The translations under genes and the position numbers were made by a program. 64,000 nt of DNA from Porphyromonas sp. oral taxon 275. GTDB lineage: Bacteria; Bacteroidota; Bacteroidia; Bacteroidales; Porphyromonadaceae. The stretch covers positions 1,426,001 to 1,490,000 of the forward strand of contig NZ_CP072333.1 of the NCBI RefSeq assembly GCF_018127745.1, in the 5' to 3' direction. Under the pieces are notes generated by a model that saw only the letters and a list, made by a program, of their open reading frames with translations, was not told where the DNA came from and did not search any database. Position 1 is the stretch's first letter. Every line of letters begins with the position of its first letter. This document shows, piece after piece, positions 57,093 through 64,000 of the stretch.

Positions 57093-58301
57093 ATGAACGC
57101 CCTTCTCCTACGCCTACTGAAGCGCCACATCAGCCCTGCCCAGCTGCTGGGCTTCGTCCTGGCGAACCTCATCGGCCTCGGCATCCTCCTGCTGGGACTA
57201 CAGTTCTACCGCGACGCCCTGACGGCGCTCTCGGCCAAGGACAGCCTGATGCGCGCCGACTACCTCATCATCTCCAAGCAGGTCTCCTCGGGCCTCTTTG
57301 GCTCGCGGGACAATAGCTTCAGCGCCGAGGAGATCGCCGACCTCGAGCAGCAGCCCTTCGTCGCCGCCCTGGGGCGCTTCACCCCCTCTAAGTTCCAGGT
57401 CTCGGCAGGCCTAGGCCTGGGCAGCGCGCTCGGCGGTGGGCTCTCGACCTACATGTTCCTCGAGGCCGTCCCCGACCGCTTCCTCGACCTCAAGCCCAGC
57501 GACTGGCACTGGGAGGAAGGGCAGCAGGAGGTGCCGCTCATCATCCCGCGCAGCTACCTCGGGCTGTACAACTCAGCCTTCGCCCAGAGCCAAGGCCTCC
57601 CCCTGCTGAGTGAGGCGACGATAGGTGCTATCCCGCTGGGGCTGGAGCTCAGAGGAGGGCTAGAGGAGCAGCACTACCGCGGGCGTATCGTCGGCTTCTC
57701 CAATAGGCTCAATACGCTCCTTGTCCCCGAGCACTTCATCCAGCAGATGAATCGCCGCCTCGCCCCCGAGCTCCCCGCCAGCCCCACCCGCCTCATCCTC
57801 GAGCTACACAACCCGAGCGACCCCGCCATAGCCCTCTATCTACGAGAGCACAGCTACGAGAGCGAAGGCGAGCGCCTGGCCTCTAGCCAGTCGATGTACT
57901 TCCTGCGCCTCCTCTCGGGCGTCGTCCTCGGCGTCGGGCTCCTGATCTCTGCCCTCTCGGCCTACCTGCTGCTGCTCTCCATCTACCTCCTCTTGCAGAA
58001 GAATAGCCGCCAGCTGGAGAACCTCCTCCTGCTCGGCTACAGCCAGCGCCAGCTCGTCCTGCCCTACGTCCTCCTGACGCTCGTGCTGAATCTGCTGGCC
58101 CTGCTGGCCGCCCTAGGGCTCGTCCTCTGGGTACGCGGCTACTACCTCGAGGCGGCCAGCCGCCTCGTCCCCGAGGATCTCGGCGCCTCGCTGCTACCGA
58201 CGCTGCTCCTAGGGCTGGGCCTGCTGGTGGGGACGACGCTCGTCAACGCCGTGGCCATAGGGCGCAAGGTAAGGAGCCTCCGAGCCTTCGCGCGGCGCTA
58301 A
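57093..58301 (+). CDS. FtsX-like / LolE-type ABC permease
   Basis: This 402-residue protein has the MacB/FtsX layout: one N-terminal helix (about residues 19-38), a periplasmic domain of about 220 residues and three C-terminal helices (about 270-295, 320-345 and 365-385). LLLQKNSRQLENLLLLGYSQRQL is the usual coupling-helix region, where FtsX relatives have R-x-E-I-G-x-x-A-x-G. Such permeases do mechanical work on lipoproteins or peptidoglycan enzymes. It starts 16 bp after the ATPase. No terminator is evident in the 374 bp that follow. Confidence 0.87.
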   Translation: MNALLLRLLKRHISPAQLLGFVLANLIGLGILLLGLQFYRDALTALSAKDSLMRADYLIISKQVSSGLFGSRDNSFSAEEIADLEQQPFVAALGRFTPSKFQVSAGLGLGSALGGGLSTYMFLEAVPDRFLDLKPSDWHWEEGQQEVPLIIPRSYLGLYNSAFAQSQGLPLLSEATIGAIPLGLELRGGLEEQHYRGRIVGFSNRLNTLLVPEHFIQQMNRRLAPELPASPTRLILELHNPSDPAIALYLREHSYESEGERLASSQSMYFLRLLSGVVLGVGLLISALSAYLLLLSIYLLLQKNSRQLENLLLLGYSQRQLVLPYVLLTLVLNLLALLAALGLVLWVRGYYLEAASRLVPEDLGASLLPTLLLGLGLLVGTTLVNAVAIGRKVRSLRAFARR

Positions 58302-58379
58302 GCCCCACCTCCCCGGCCCGCAGGCGCCGAGGCTAGCACCCCCAGCTCCCCAGCGCTCTGACGCGTAAGGGGTAGCTCC

Positions 58380-58466
58380 GTGAGGGATATCCCTCAGCAC
58401 CGTCACTGACGTCCCTCAGGGGTGCTGACTGACGTCCCTCAGAGGCCTGACTGATATCCCTCACGG
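58380..58466. repeat. Quadruple 22-bp palindrome cluster 8
   Basis: Units start at 58382, 58404, 58427 and 58449 (steps 22, 23, 22). Cores are GATATC, GACGTC, GACGTC and GATATC. The right arm CCCTCA is constant. Confidence 0.9.
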
Positions 58467-58607
58467 GCGTCCCGCCTTAGCCCGCCACACGCTGAGGCTC
58501 GGGAGCAGCTTCGCGCTCACGCGCTGGGAGCGGAGCGCCGAGGAGGCTCACGACAGCCTCGTCCCAGCCATCGCAGCCGAGAGGCAGGCTAGGCAGGGGA
58601 GAATGCG

Positions 58608-58615
58608 TATCTTTG
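58608..58615 (+). promoter_or_regulatory. Bacteroidetes -7 element of the rhomboid operon
   Basis: TATCTTTG, about 60 bp before the first rhomboid ATG. Confidence 0.7.
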
Positions 58616-58675
58616 CGGATACTTATTCATGTACTAAGCTGATCAATTAGCTGACCCATATATTAGCTGACCTCT

Positions 58676-59377
58676 ATGCAACAGACCTCGGTATGGAATC
58701 GCTGGGCGCCGCCTGCGACGCGCAACCTTATCGTCATCAATATCCTCCTCTGGCTGGCTTCGCTGGCCTTGCTTCGCCACGGCATCGACCTAGATAGCCT
58801 CTTCGGGCTGCACTACTTCGCCGCCTCGGACTTCCGCCCGCACCAGCTGCTCACCTATGGCCTGCTGCACAGCCGCGCGGGGCTCGACCACGTGCTGTCC
58901 AATATGTTCGCCCTCTGGATGTTCGGCTCCAGCATCGAGCGCCTCTGGGGGAGCAAGCGCTTCCTCATCTATTACTTCGTCTGCGGGATCTCGGCGGGAC
59001 TGATGCAGGAGCTCAGCTGGCTCTACGAGCTGGGTGACCTCTCGGCCTACTCAGGGGTAGCGACCGAGCAGGGCGTCATCCCCGTGGCGAGCTACATGAA
59101 CCAGCTCATCACCATCGGCGCCTCGGGCTCGGTCTTCGGTATCCTGCTGGCCTTCGGGGTGATCTTCCCTAATGTGCGCATCTATATCTACTTCCTCTTC
59201 CCGATGAAGGCTAAGTACTTCGTCCTCCTCTACGGCCTGCTCGAGCTCTTCCTCGGTGTAAGCAACACGGGGGGCAGCGTGGCGCACTTCGCCCACCTCG
59301 GCGGGATGATCGGCGGCCTCATCCTTATCCTGCTGTGGCGTAAGAAGGGAGAGCTCCCCAATGACTGTTACCACTAA
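58676..59377 (+). CDS. Rhomboid-family intramembrane serine protease (first)
   Basis: This 233-residue protein has six membrane helices. The active site is visible: the oxyanion-side segment HVLSNMFALWMFG, nucleophile Ser in GASGSVFGI (about residues 140-148) and catalytic His in VAHFAHLGGMIGG (near residue 207). Rhomboids cut within membrane-embedded helices of other proteins. An insertion with DLSAYSGVATEQGV between helices 3 and 4 is longer than in GlpG. It overlaps the next rhomboid gene by 17 bp, so the pair is translationally coupled. Substrates are unknown. Confidence 0.92.
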   Translation: MQQTSVWNRWAPPATRNLIVINILLWLASLALLRHGIDLDSLFGLHYFAASDFRPHQLLTYGLLHSRAGLDHVLSNMFALWMFGSSIERLWGSKRFLIYYFVCGISAGLMQELSWLYELGDLSAYSGVATEQGVIPVASYMNQLITIGASGSVFGILLAFGVIFPNVRIYIYFLFPMKAKYFVLLYGLLELFLGVSNTGGSVAHFAHLGGMIGGLILILLWRKKGELPNDCYH

Positions 59378-60260
59378 GCTCCTACGCCTGCTGGAGCTCG
59401 AGGGGACGCTGACAGGGCGCCTCATCCTGCTGCAGCTCGTCGGCTGGCTACTGGTCGGCTGCTGGGGTGAGCTCGACGGGTTCCTTGGGCTCAGCCTCCT
59501 GCCGCAGCTGCCCTTCGGCTTCAGCCCCGAGTGGAGCTCCCTCCTACGTGCTCCCTGGACGCTCCTTAGCTATATCTTCCCCCACGAGCACCCGCTACAT
59601 CTGCTGGCGAACCTCCTCCTGCTCTACTGGGTGGGACTCGAGGTAGAGCGCCAGCTCGGGGCAGCCCGCACGCTCGCGCTCTATATATATGGAGCGCTCG
59701 CAGGCTCGCTGAGCTACCTCTTGGGCTACCAGCTGAGCCTCCTCTCGGGGATAGGCCTCATCCTGCCGCTGAGCCTCGTGGGCGCCTCGGCAGCCATTCT
59801 CATGGTCGCCTCAGTGAGCCTCCTCACCGCCTGGCCCAGCTACAGCGCCGCGCGGCGTGCTACCCTCGGGCTCGTGAGCCTCCTCGTGGTGGGCTACATC
59901 GCCGCAGGGCTCATCAGCGACTTCAACCGCGGTGGGGCGCTGGCGCATCTAGGCGCCATCCTCGCTGGCCTCCTCTACTGGAGCGCCCAGCGCCGCGGCT
60001 ACGAGCCCAGCCGCGCCCTAGAGGGCTACCTCCAGCGGCACCAGCTCCTGGGCTGCACCCCGAGCGCCGCCCAGACCGAGCCCCTCTCCAGCACCACCTC
60101 TCCCCTCAGCGAGGCAGAGCAGAGCGAACTCCTCGCCTTGCAGCAGCGCCTCCGCTACTCGGGCTACCCCAGCCTTACCTCCCAGGAGCAGCAGCGCCTG
60201 CTCCACCTCCTCTCTCGATCGACAGACCAGCCCCTGACTCAAGGAGATGCACAAGCCTAG
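59361..60260 (+). CDS. Rhomboid-family intramembrane serine protease (second)
   Basis: This 299-residue protein has six membrane helices and a soluble C-terminal tail of about 80 residues. The motifs HPLHLLANLLLLYWVG, GASAAILMVAS with Ser, and GGALAHLGAILAG with His are present, so the dyad is intact although the Ser motif has Ala in place of the usual Gly. The tail (residues about 225-299, with SEAEQSELLALQQRLRYSGY) looks like a helical SHOCT-type or HTH-like end and may bind a partner. Overlaps of 17 bp upstream and 14 bp downstream indicate one operon. Confidence 0.9.
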   Translation: MTVTTKLLRLLELEGTLTGRLILLQLVGWLLVGCWGELDGFLGLSLLPQLPFGFSPEWSSLLRAPWTLLSYIFPHEHPLHLLANLLLLYWVGLEVERQLGAARTLALYIYGALAGSLSYLLGYQLSLLSGIGLILPLSLVGASAAILMVASVSLLTAWPSYSAARRATLGLVSLLVVGYIAAGLISDFNRGGALAHLGAILAGLLYWSAQRRGYEPSRALEGYLQRHQLLGCTPSAAQTEPLSSTTSPLSEAEQSELLALQQRLRYSGYPSLTSQEQQRLLHLLSRSTDQPLTQGDAQA

Positions 60261-61380
60261 TCCTATCATCCGCATCAGTTCACGTATCGCCAAGGGCGTC
60301 CTCCTCGTGGGGACGATCCTCTACGCCCTCCTCTTCCTCTTCGGCGCCTACTCGGGCTACATCGCCCCGATGCGCTGGACGGCCCCCGCCTTCCTCGGGC
60401 TCTTCTTCCCCCTCCTACTGGCGGGCTGGACACTGATCAGCCTCTTCTGGCTGCTGACGCTGGACGTCCGTCGGCTCCTCCTCGTAGGTGCCGTCTGGCT
60501 CATCGCCCTACCGCAGCTGCTCACCTTCTTCCCCATCTCCCGCTCGACGAAGGTCCTCGGGACGGAGGGCGAACTGCTGCGCGTACTCAGCTACAACGTC
60601 AGCGCCTTCGGCTTCAAGCCCCACAGCGCGACGCAGCCCAACCCCATCCTCCAGTACATCCGCAGCAGCGATGCCGACATCGTCTGCCTGCAGGAGGCCA
60701 TGCTCAACCAGAACCCCGAGGCGGGCGTCGTCACCAAGACGCTGCGTGAATACTTGGCCTCCGACTACCCCTACATCGCCTGCATCCAGGTCGGCACGGG
60801 GGGGAGCACCCTGGCCATACTCTCCAAGTACCCCCTCAGCGAGGTCGAGCAGATCCCCGTGCCTACCCATGCCAACGGTGCCATCAAGGCTAAGGTCAAG
60901 CTCAAGGGCCGCGAGCTACTGCTGGTGAACGTACACCTCGAGTCCTTCCACCTCAAGGCCGACGACGGTGCCAACTACATCGCTCTGGCGAAGCAAGGCG
61001 AGGCCCTGCAGCTCAAGGACGCCCTGCGCGCCAAGCTTGGCCCGACCTTCCGCTACCACAACGCCCAGGCGGTGATCCTCCACGAGCTGATCAAGGCCTA
61101 CAACAGCCCCCGTGTGCTGGTCTGCGGCGACTTCAACGACACGCCGCTCTCCTACACCCGCCGCAAGATCGGCGACGGGCTCAAGGACGCCTTCGTCGCC
61201 CGCGGCAATGGCTTCGGCTTCACCTTCCGCAATCGTCCCTTCATCGTGCGCATCGACCATATCCTCTACGGCAAGGCCTTCCGCGCCCTGAGCTGCGAGA
61301 TCGACAAGACCGCCGACGAGAGCGATCACTACCCCATCAGCGCCGTCCTCGCCCTAGACGAGGCCTTCTATCAGGACTAG
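60247..61380 (+). CDS. Endonuclease/exonuclease/phosphatase-family membrane protein
   Basis: This 377-residue protein has three N-terminal membrane helices (about residues 13-100). An EEP-fold hydrolase domain follows with the expected motifs: LSYNVSAFG, IVCLQEA with the metal-binding Glu, LVNVHLES, VCGDFNDTP and SDHYPISAVL with the catalytic Asp-His. Such proteins cleave phosphodiesters; substrates range from nucleic acid to lipid head groups. Behind rhomboids in Bacteroidales this gene order seems common as I recall. It overlaps the upstream gene by 14 bp. Confidence 0.9.
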   Translation: MHKPSPIIRISSRIAKGVLLVGTILYALLFLFGAYSGYIAPMRWTAPAFLGLFFPLLLAGWTLISLFWLLTLDVRRLLLVGAVWLIALPQLLTFFPISRSTKVLGTEGELLRVLSYNVSAFGFKPHSATQPNPILQYIRSSDADIVCLQEAMLNQNPEAGVVTKTLREYLASDYPYIACIQVGTGGSTLAILSKYPLSEVEQIPVPTHANGAIKAKVKLKGRELLLVNVHLESFHLKADDGANYIALAKQGEALQLKDALRAKLGPTFRYHNAQAVILHELIKAYNSPRVLVCGDFNDTPLSYTRRKIGDGLKDAFVARGNGFGFTFRNRPFIVRIDHILYGKAFRALSCEIDKTADESDHYPISAVLALDEAFYQD

Positions 61381-61404
61381 TCTGCCACCCCCTACAGCCC
61401 TACC

Positions 61405-62826
61405 GTGTACGCCAGCAGCCCGTATCCTATACTGTGCTCCAAGATACGCCAGTACCTCATCGACTTCCTCATCGGCCCCGTCGTCCTGCAGGGCCATGGG
61501 CAGGAGCGCTACCGTAGGCGCTTCGAGCTCATCGGCTACACCAGCGACCCCGAGGAGATGAAGCAGTACCCGATCGTGATCATCCCCTCGGGCTTCTTCG
61601 ATCGTAGGATCTACGGCACCGAGGCCGCCTATCCGCAGCTACCCCTCACGGAGTGGCGCGGCATCCCCCTGCTCTTCGGCGAGCCCCGTGAGGAGTGGCA
61701 TCCCGAGACGGGGCAGTTGATCCTCTACGCCGACCTCCTGGCCTCGGCCTTCTTCCTCGTCTCCCGCTACGAGGAGATGTACTGCCGCAAGCAGCGCGAC
61801 GACTACGGCCGCTTCCTCGGCAAGTACTCGCTGCCCTACCGTGCGGGCTTCCTCCAGCGCCCCATCGTAGACGAGTACGGCGCTACGCTGCGGCAGCTGG
61901 CACTGGACTACGGCCTCGTGGAGCGCTACGGGCTGCAGCTCGAGGAGCGCCCCCAGACCTTCAGCCACGTCAACCTGACACACGACCTAGCGCGCCCCTA
62001 CAACTACCGCGGCTGGCGCAGCTTCCTACGCGCCTGGCTGCGTGAGGGCAAATCCCTGAGGCAGGCCCTACGCCTCGTGCTCTCGCCCGACGCAGAGGAC
62101 GACTACTACACCTACCCTAAGTTCCTCGAGTGGGACAAGGCACTACGGGACCAGCTGGATAAGGGGCAGGTGGACCTCTACTTCTTCATCCGCATGCCCT
62201 CACGGCACACGCTGGACAAGCCCTGCTATAGGCCCAGGTCGCCCTACATACGCCGCATCCTCCTCGAGGGGAAGCGCCACGGCGTACGCCTCGGGCTGCA
62301 GTCTAGCTTCGCCGCAGGCAAGCATGCCGAGCGCATCCGCGAGGAGCGCAGGCTCTTCGAGCACTACTTCAAGCAGCGTCCCCAGGGCGTGCGGCACAAT
62401 AGGCTGATGTCCTGCGAGCCCGAGGACCTCTTGCAGGCCTACTTCTCAGGCTTCCGCAATGACTTCACCATGGGCTACCCCGATGTCGCGGGCTTCCGCC
62501 TCGGCACCTGCCGCCCCGTACGCTTCATCAATCCCAATACACGCCTGCTGACGGATCTAGTGATGCATCCATTGATCCTGCGCGACCTCACGCTCAGCGA
62601 CGCGCGCTATATGGCGCTCGACCAGGCTGCCGCCACGGAGCTCGCCGAGCAGCTGGTGCGCACCACGGCGCGCTACAACGGCTCCCTCACGCTACTCTGG
62701 CACAACGACCTCCTCTCCCAGCGCACGCACCCCTGGCACTCGGTACTCTACCGCGCCATACTGCGCCTGGTGGCCGAGCTCCATCGTGCCCAGCAGGCTC
62801 CCGAGCTTGCCTCCATTGACTACTGA
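61405..62826 (+). CDS. Conserved protein, polysaccharide-deacetylase-like
   Basis: This 473-residue protein starts at GTG 61405, 24 bp after the previous stop; no ATG fits the conserved beginning (SKIRQYLIDFLIGPVV). The middle contains FSHVNLTHDLARPY and the C-terminal part CRPVRFINPNTRLLTDLVMHPLILRD. These resemble NodB-like carbohydrate deacetylase folds with DUF7033-like N-termini, but the metal ligands are not all clear. The family is common in Bacteroidales and unnamed to my knowledge. It ends 7 bp before the aromatic-pathway gene. Confidence 0.75.
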   Translation: MYASSPYPILCSKIRQYLIDFLIGPVVLQGHGQERYRRRFELIGYTSDPEEMKQYPIVIIPSGFFDRRIYGTEAAYPQLPLTEWRGIPLLFGEPREEWHPETGQLILYADLLASAFFLVSRYEEMYCRKQRDDYGRFLGKYSLPYRAGFLQRPIVDEYGATLRQLALDYGLVERYGLQLEERPQTFSHVNLTHDLARPYNYRGWRSFLRAWLREGKSLRQALRLVLSPDAEDDYYTYPKFLEWDKALRDQLDKGQVDLYFFIRMPSRHTLDKPCYRPRSPYIRRILLEGKRHGVRLGLQSSFAAGKHAERIREERRLFEHYFKQRPQGVRHNRLMSCEPEDLLQAYFSGFRNDFTMGYPDVAGFRLGTCRPVRFINPNTRLLTDLVMHPLILRDLTLSDARYMALDQAAATELAEQLVRTTARYNGSLTLLWHNDLLSQRTHPWHSVLYRAILRLVAELHRAQQAPELASIDY

Positions 62827-62833
62827 CCCATCC

Positions 62834-63910
62834 ATGCCCGCCAGTCCCTTCACTAGACTTCACCTAGCCCAAGCCCCCCATCACCCCTGTCCGCTCATCG
62901 CTGGGCCCTGCAGCGCCGAGACCGAGGCACAGACCCTCGAGACGGCCCGAGCGCTCGCCGTCCAAGGGGTGCACTACTACCGCGCTAGCCTCTGGAAGCC
63001 CCGCACACGCCCAGGCTCCTTCGAGGGCGTCGGTCAGCTAGGCCTCCCCTGGCTAAGGCGTGTGGAGACAGAGCTAGGGATGCAGGCACTGACGGAGGTC
63101 GCCACGGCCGAGCATGTTGAGGAGGCCTACGCCGTAGGGCTACGTGCCTTCTGGATCGGCGCCAGGACGACGGCGAGCCCCTTCGCCATCGCCGAGCTGG
63201 CGGAGGCCCTTAGCGGTCGGGACGTGCTGCTGCTGGTCAAGAATCCCCCGCAGCCCGACCTCGAGCTCTGGGAAGGCGCCCTCCTACGGCTGCAGGCTGC
63301 AGGCATCACGCAGCTGGGGGCGATCCACCGAGGCTTCAGCACCTACGCCCGCGGCAGCTACCGCAACGCTCCGCTCTGGCAGCTGCCCATCGAGCTACAG
63401 CGCCGCCACCCCGAGCTAACCATCCTCGTAGACCCCAGCCACATCGCTGGCAACCGACAGCTGGTACCGCTGGTGGCGCGTATGGGGCTGGAGATGAACT
63501 TCTCGGGCCTCATCATCGAGACCCACTGCACGCCCGAGGCCGCCTGGAGCGACGCCGCCCAACAGCTGAGTCCGCTTCAGCTGCAGCAGCTCCTCCAGCA
63601 GCTCGACCTCGGCCCGGCGAGTCCCAGCGCCGTCCCTTCCCTCGACCTCGACCCGCTACGTGCCGAGATCGACCGCCTCGACGGCCAGCTCCTCTCCCTC
63701 CTCTCCGAGCGCATGCAGATAGCCGAGCGCATCGGCGCCCTCAAGCGTGCCGCACACCTGCCCATCGTCCAGCCCGATCGCTACCGTCAGCTCCTGGAGG
63801 CGCGTCTGCAGGAGGGGCGTGCCCGCGGCCTTGATGAAGGCTTCGTCCGCGAGCTCTTCAGCTCCATCCACGAGGCCGCCGTACACGTACAGCAGGCAGC
63901 ACAGCACTAA
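62834..63910 (+). CDS. Bifunctional 3-deoxy-7-phosphoheptulonate synthase / chorismate mutase
   Basis: This 358-residue protein starts at the ATG at 62834. Residues 1-265 are a class-I-beta (KdsA-like) DAHP synthase: IAGPCSAET, ASLWKPRTRPGSFEG, LTEVATAEHV, WIGARTT, LLVKNPP, TILVDPSHIAGNR and IETHC. The C-terminal 85 residues (LRAEIDRLDGQLLSLLSERMQIAERIGALK) are an AroQ chorismate mutase. It catalyses the entry step of the shikimate pathway and the branch to prephenate; the fusion usually gives prephenate or chorismate feedback control. It lies 7 bp after the preceding gene and 4 bp before folK. Confidence 0.94.
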   Translation: MPASPFTRLHLAQAPHHPCPLIAGPCSAETEAQTLETARALAVQGVHYYRASLWKPRTRPGSFEGVGQLGLPWLRRVETELGMQALTEVATAEHVEEAYAVGLRAFWIGARTTASPFAIAELAEALSGRDVLLLVKNPPQPDLELWEGALLRLQAAGITQLGAIHRGFSTYARGSYRNAPLWQLPIELQRRHPELTILVDPSHIAGNRQLVPLVARMGLEMNFSGLIIETHCTPEAAWSDAAQQLSPLQLQQLLQQLDLGPASPSAVPSLDLDPLRAEIDRLDGQLLSLLSERMQIAERIGALKRAAHLPIVQPDRYRQLLEARLQEGRARGLDEGFVRELFSSIHEAAVHVQQAAQH

Positions 63911-63914
63911 GGCC

Positions 63915-64000
63915 ATGCGACGCCACCGCTTCGTCCTCACCCTCGGGAGCAACGACCGCCCCAGCGAGCAGATCGCCTGGACCCTGGAGCAGCTGGCGGG
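63915..64000 (+). CDS. folK: Probable FolK (HPPK), N-terminal fragment cut by window edge
   Basis: The frame starts at ATG 63915, 4 bp after the DAHP synthase stop, and runs off the right edge after 28 codons. It begins MRRHRFVLTLGSNDRPSEQI, and the LTLGSN motif is the hallmark start of 6-hydroxymethyl-7,8-dihydropterin pyrophosphokinase of folate synthesis. Only this motif is visible, so the call rests on it and on context. Confidence 0.7.
   Translation, partial: MRRHRFVLTLGSNDRPSEQIAWTLEQLA

Larger units (their letters stand above)
58302..58675. other. Intergenic region FtsX-like gene / rhomboid operon
   Basis: This stretch holds a quadruple palindrome cluster (58380-58466) and the rhomboid promoter (58608-58615). 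The part near 58520-58550 (GCGCTGGGAGCGGAGCG) weakly resembles the 74-bp block found after clusters 3 and 4. Confidence 0.6.

Overview
This window reads as a chromosomal segment of a high-GC member of the Bacteroidales, most likely Porphyromonas or a close relative. Four things point that way: the Bacteroidetes -7 promoter motif TAnnTTTG before many genes; a SusC/SusD pair beside a GH97 glucosidase; an ExbB-(membrane protein)-ExbD-ExbD cluster; and the order clpP-clpX-recQ-ppiC-ostA-mutL. The genus is an inference; the phylum is well supported. I see no rRNA, prophage, insertion sequence or CRISPR array.

Layout. 1-3.5 kb (minus): an operon with a patatin-like lipase, a cytoplasmic GH13 amylase, a zinc-finger membrane protein, an FKBP isomerase and a cut-off membrane protein. 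3.6-6.1 kb (minus): the ExbB/ExbD energy module. 6.8-13.8 kb (minus): NhaD antiporter, PAP2 phosphatase, zinc-type ABC ATPase and binding lipoprotein, an anchored nuclease and an acyl-CoA synthetase. 14.0-14.7 kb (minus): TonB. 15.5-17.7 kb (plus): ribosomal protein L25 and a PBP4-type carboxypeptidase. About 17.8-18.0 kb (minus): a probable rod-shaped non-coding RNA. 18.5-24.2 kb (plus): a tripartite RND efflux operon. 24.7-34.6 kb (plus): ClpP, ClpX, RecQ, a PpiC chaperone, an OstA-like protein, a small membrane protein and MutL. 34.7 kb (minus): tRNA-Pro(CGG). 36.3-37.7 kb (minus): a CobJ-CobH fusion. 38.5-45.3 kb (minus): a starch-type SusB-like/SusC/SusD locus in which susC carries a frameshift. 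46.7-51.0 kb (minus): a TPR/OmpA-like lipoprotein and a YfhO-family membrane protein. 51.6-58.3 kb (plus): an export operon (TolC, HlyD, two ABC-2 permeases, a LolD-like ATPase, an FtsX-like permease). 58.7-64 kb (plus): two rhomboid proteases, an EEP-family hydrolase, an unrecognised conserved protein, DAHP synthase/chorismate mutase and the start of folK.

The genes suggest an anaerobe that takes up and hydrolyses alpha-glucans (SusCD plus GH97 at the envelope, GH13 in the cytoplasm). It drives outer-membrane import through TonB/ExbBD and invests heavily in envelope assembly (PpiC, OstA-like, PBP4) and efflux.

The most interesting material is non-coding. Eight intergenic regions each carry exactly four copies of a 16-18 bp near-palindrome (consensus CTGAGGGATATCCNTCAG) spaced 22-23 bp apart, about two helical turns. 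A second family, built from two nested hairpins ending in GCGACC, forms an eight-unit tandem array with an exact 89-bp period at 35.4-36.1 kb and recurs elsewhere as single or inverted copies. Other points worth a second look are a MutL without recognisable endonuclease motifs, a histone-H1-like tail on PBP4, a short codon-usage anomaly inside recQ, and two overlapping mini-ORFs leading the tolC operon. All comparisons were made by eye; no search or folding program was run.
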